Assembly (NCBI GenBank): GCA_000824805.1
Contig: CCNA01000011.1
Location: forward strand, 1-52,973
Direction of reading: 5' to 3'
Length of the DNA: 52,973 nt
From: Mesorhizobium sp. SOD10
GTDB taxonomy: Bacteria; Pseudomonadota; Alphaproteobacteria; Rhizobiales; Rhizobiaceae
The notes beneath the pieces were generated by a model that made no database searches, had not been told where the DNA came from, and worked only from the letters and a program-made list of their open reading frames with translations. Shown one piece after another: positions 50,855 to 52,973 of this stretch. Position 1 is the first letter of the stretch, and the number at the start of each line of letters is the position of its first letter. The position numbers and the translations under genes were made by a program.

Positions 50855-51040
50855 ATGGTCACGGTTCAGGAAAAACTCGTTTCCACCCCGGCACGCGGCT
50901 GGTTTCTCACGCTCGTGCGGGAATTTGCAAGGTTTTCGGGCCGCAGGCGCACTTATCTCGATGTCCGGGAATTATCCGAGCATCTGCAGCGCGACATGGG
51001 TTTTCTCGACGGCAACGATCCGCATGGCCGTTCGCAATAG
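50855..51040 (+). CDS. DUF1127-like small protein
   Basis: This 61-residue protein is rich in Arg. The C-terminal half, RRRTYLDVRELSEHLQRDMGF, resembles the DUF1127 (YjiS-like) helix pattern, in which a leucine helix is followed by RDMG/RDIG. DUF1127 proteins in rhizobia are small, often stress-related, and some affect RNA turnover. Divergence from a GcvA-type LysR gene is a common DUF1127 context. The Shine-Dalgarno sequence is weak. Confidence 0.7.
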   Translation: MVTVQEKLVSTPARGWFLTLVREFARFSGRRRTYLDVRELSEHLQRDMGFLDGNDPHGRSQ

Positions 51041-51060
51041 CCGGCTCTTTTTATGGGCAG

Positions 51061-52017
51061 TTAGCCGCCAAGCAGGGCTTCGGCCGTCCGTTCGTCGGTG
51101 ATGAGGCCGTTGACCAGCCGGCGATTGACGGCGGCGAGGATGCCCGGCAGCTTACGCTCGCCCATGGCCAAAGCGATGACCAGCGACCTTTCCCGCGACG
51201 GCAACGCGGCGGAAGACACGCGGTCATTGGTGATGCCCTCGATCATGCGACCTTCGCGGTCGAAGACCCAGCCGACGATCTCGGCGATGCCGCCGGCCTT
51301 CTGCAGCGCCTTCAACTCGCTTTCGGAAATGAAGCCATCCTCGTAGAGCGGAGCTTTGGGTCCGAGGTCGCCGATGCCGACGAAGGTGACGTCGGCTTCC
51401 GCGGCAAGTGCCAGCGTCGGCTGGATCATCGGCTGGTTGAGCAGCATCTCGCGCTCTTCCGGCGAGGAGGCGATGACCGGCAGCGGCATCGGGAAGGACC
51501 GCGCCTTGACGCGGTCGGCCATGGTGAAGATGACGTTGTAGAAGGCGGCCGAGCCGTCGGGCGAGATGTTGCCGGTCAAGGACACGACCTTGTGCTGCGG
51601 GCAGTCCATCGGCGGCAGCTGCTCGATCGCCGCCTTCAGCGTGCGCCCGGTGCCGATCGCCATGACGATGGGGGCCTCAGAGCGCAGCCGGCGTTCGATC
51701 TCGGCCGCGGCCGCCTCGGCGATGCCGATCGTCGTCGAGTTCGAGGTCGGATCGCTCGGCACCACCTCGACAAGGTCGAGCGCGAAGCGCGACTTCAGCC
51801 GCGCCGCAAGGTCGAGGCAGTTGGCGATCGGATGATCGACGCGCACCTTGATCAGGCCCTCCGACATGGCGAGCGACACCAGCCGCTGCGCGGTCTGCCT
51901 GGAGATGCCGAGCTTGGCGGCGATCTGGTCCTGCGTGTTGCCGGCAACATAATAGAGCCAGCCGGCGCGCGCGGCGTCGTCCAACCTGGTGCTGCCGGTT
52001 TCCTGTCGCGAATTCAC
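51061..52017 (-). CDS. SorC-family sugar-binding transcriptional regulator (probable SmoC)
   Basis: The protein has 318 residues. N-terminal HTH (NTQDQIAAKLGISRQTAQRLVSLAMSEGLIKVRV) is followed by the SorC sugar-phosphate-binding domain (VVPSDPTSNSTTIGIAEAAA, AIGTGRTLKAAIEQL, GIGDLGPKAPLYEDGFIS). I start it at GTG (VNSRQETG) with GGGGAGG six bases upstream; an ATG 14 codons earlier has no such site. It lies on the smo strand, 1.4 kb upstream of smoE, and resembles the SmoC regulator of polyol operons. Related GAGCAATTGC-type sites upstream of itself and of smoE support this. Confidence 0.88.
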   Translation of the reverse strand: MNSRQETGSTRLDDAARAGWLYYVAGNTQDQIAAKLGISRQTAQRLVSLAMSEGLIKVRVDHPIANCLDLAARLKSRFALDLVEVVPSDPTSNSTTIGIAEAAAAEIERRLRSEAPIVMAIGTGRTLKAAIEQLPPMDCPQHKVVSLTGNISPDGSAAFYNVIFTMADRVKARSFPMPLPVIASSPEEREMLLNQPMIQPTLALAAEADVTFVGIGDLGPKAPLYEDGFISESELKALQKAGGIAEIVGWVFDREGRMIEGITNDRVSSAALPSRERSLVIALAMGERKLPGILAAVNRRLVNGLITDERTAEALLGG

Positions 52018-52081
52018 GTGCTGCCTCCCCACCCGCAAGAATACTGAAACGGGCGCCATAGCTTACAGCGAATATTGTAAC

Positions 52082-52110
52082 GCGCAATTGCCTATCGAGA
52101 GAGCAATTGC
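52082..52110. promoter_or_regulatory. Paired GCAATTGC palindromes, candidate SorC operator
   Basis: Two exact GCAATTGC palindromes (52084-52091 and 52103-52110) are spaced 19 bp centre to centre in the 208-bp gap between the divergent SorC-family gene and the HAD gene. The second reads GAGCAATTGC, as in the smoE promoter half-sites. Confidence 0.5.
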
Positions 52111-52225
52111 TTGGACGTCTCGCAGGTTGACGAAGGATCAATTCGTCATCCTTGCGACATTTGCCGGCGGGACGGTTTATCTCCACCGGGAAACCGATTA
52201 AGGGGATCGGCGAAAGGAGCCGCGC

Positions 52226-52858
52226 ATGACGCCGAAAGCCGTTTTCTGGGATATGGACGGAACGCTGGTCGACAGCGAGCCGCTGCACGAGGCGGCGCTC
52301 GCGGCGGCCCTGCGCAGCGTCGGCATCGCCCCGCCGCACGACCTGCATGAGCGGGTGCTGGGCATCGCTGCATGGCCGGTCTACGAGATGCTGCGCGACG
52401 AGTTCGGCCTCGACCTTCCCTTCGACGACTGGATCGGGCGCAAATACGATCACTATCTGCCGCTGGCCAAAACGCTGAAGCCACGCCCCGGCGCGATCGA
52501 AGTGTTCAACGAATTGCGCGCGCTCGGCGTCGAGCAAGCGGTGGTCTCCAACTCCGACCGACTGATCGTCGACGCCAATCTCAACGCTGTCGGCCTTATC
52601 TATCCCGGCATGCTGACGGTCAGCCGCAACGACGTGATCGACGGCAAGCCGCTGCCCGAGCCCTTCCTGCGCGCCGCCTATCTGGCGGGGGTCGAGCCTG
52701 CCGACGCGTTCGCCGTCGACGACAGCCTCACCGGCGCCATGGCCGGACTGGCGGCCGGCATGAAGACGATCTTCTGGCCGGAAGCACCGATGGAAGGTCC
52801 GGCCGGGGCGATCGTCATCAACAGCGCCGAGGAGTTGCGGGCGCAGTTGGGACTCTGA
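52226..52858 (+). CDS. HAD-superfamily phosphatase
   Basis: This 210-residue subclass IA hydrolase has motif I WDMDGTLVDSE, motif II VVSNSDR, Lys in IDGKPLPEPFLRAAYLAG and motif IV AVDDSLTGAMAGLAAGM. It resembles 2-deoxyglucose-6-phosphatase/mannitol-1-phosphatase types. AAGGAG precedes the ATG. It is divergent from the SorC-family gene and shares its operator region, so it probably belongs to the polyol regulon. Confidence 0.85.
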   Translation: MTPKAVFWDMDGTLVDSEPLHEAALAAALRSVGIAPPHDLHERVLGIAAWPVYEMLRDEFGLDLPFDDWIGRKYDHYLPLAKTLKPRPGAIEVFNELRALGVEQAVVSNSDRLIVDANLNAVGLIYPGMLTVSRNDVIDGKPLPEPFLRAAYLAGVEPADAFAVDDSLTGAMAGLAAGMKTIFWPEAPMEGPAGAIVINSAEELRAQLGL

Positions 52859-52879
52859 GAAAATCGCCAACGGAGGCGC

Positions 52880-52934
52880 TGGTCGACCCCCACTCCGTCT
52901 CGGCTTCGCCGAGCCACCTTGTATCTCCACGAGA
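52880..52934 (-). repeat. Hairpin-bearing dispersed repeat, right-end copy
   Basis: On the minus strand this is TCTCGTGGAGATACAAGGTG, then the stem CTCGGC-GAA-GCCGAG (52899-52913), then ACGGAGTGGGGGTCGACC. It matches 1-48 in inverted orientation except for the stem, which is changed on both sides. It lies 22 bp after the HAD gene and may serve as its terminator. Confidence 0.75.
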
Positions 52935-52973
52935 GAGATTTCGTGGGATTGAAGCGATTGAGCCAAGATCCGG

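Noticed and set aside
51677..52966. Minus-strand open frame of 429 codons through the right-end repeat
   Set aside because: It overlaps the SorC and HAD genes out of frame and includes the dispersed repeat; not a protein.

Overview
The window reads as chromosomal DNA of a high-GC alphaproteobacterium of the Rhizobiales, most like Mesorhizobium. The evidence is the gene content (smo/mtlK polyol operon, many ABC uptake systems, GcvA-type LysR regulators, deoC next to a double-domain aldehyde dehydrogenase) and several families of short hairpin-rich intergenic repeats of the kind common in rhizobia. Genes are densely packed, often with 4-bp start/stop overlaps. No gap between genes exceeds about 300 bp. 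I see no rRNA, tRNA, CRISPR array, transposase, phage or conjugation gene.

Layout. (1) 258-2009, minus: a fumarylacetoacetate-hydrolase-family enzyme and an SDR that fit the non-phosphorylated L-fucose/L-rhamnose route. (2) 2222-5808, minus: deoC and an ALDH16-type two-domain aldehyde dehydrogenase, behind a perfect TTTTGACC-N4-GGTCAAAA palindrome. (3) 5950-6777, minus: ferredoxin-NADP reductase. (4) 6999-27823: a large N-heterocycle catabolism region. It holds hyuAB (plus), a six-gene overlapping minus-strand operon (FAD subunit, FeS-Mo hydroxylase, 6-hydroxynicotinate-reductase homologue, UPF0280, PF06684/DUF1185, MarR), nicotinamidase, an NhaD-like transporter, a complete branched-chain-type ABC transporter and nicotinate phosphoribosyltransferase. 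(5) 28040-32603: a LysR regulator divergent from an agmatinase-family ureohydrolase and a polar amino acid ABC transporter lacking its ATPase. (6) MATE exporter (minus) and AraC regulator (plus). (7) 35451-40666, plus: a complete sugar/polyol ABC transporter with a xylitol/sorbitol-type dehydrogenase. (8) 40693-49676, minus: the smoEFGK-smoS-mtlK polyol operon plus a HAD phosphatase and an FGGY D-ribulokinase-like kinase. (9) 49846-52858: LysR, a DUF1127-like small protein, a SorC-family regulator (probable smo regulator) and a second HAD phosphatase.

The most interesting system is region 4. A nicotinate-dehydrogenase-like hydroxylase, a homologue of 6-hydroxynicotinate reductase, an ApbE-like UPF0280 protein, PF06684, an ATP-dependent cyclic-amide hydrolase (HyuAB) and a dedicated ABC transporter occur together. 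A near-identical 17-bp element (ATTNGTATRCAAATGAT) lies upstream of both hyuA and the hydroxylase operon, and a weaker relative lies upstream of livK. I infer one regulon for a reductive nicotinate (or related N-heterocycle) pathway in which HyuAB could replace enamidase and UPF0280 could attach the covalent flavin to the reductase.

A second theme is RNA structure. All three transport operons in which a binding-protein gene is followed by its permease genes across a gap of 75 bp or more carry a strong hairpin in that gap. Short dispersed repeats with a compensated variable stem occur at both ends of the window, in opposite orientation, and as an inverted pair between deoC and the aldehyde dehydrogenase gene.
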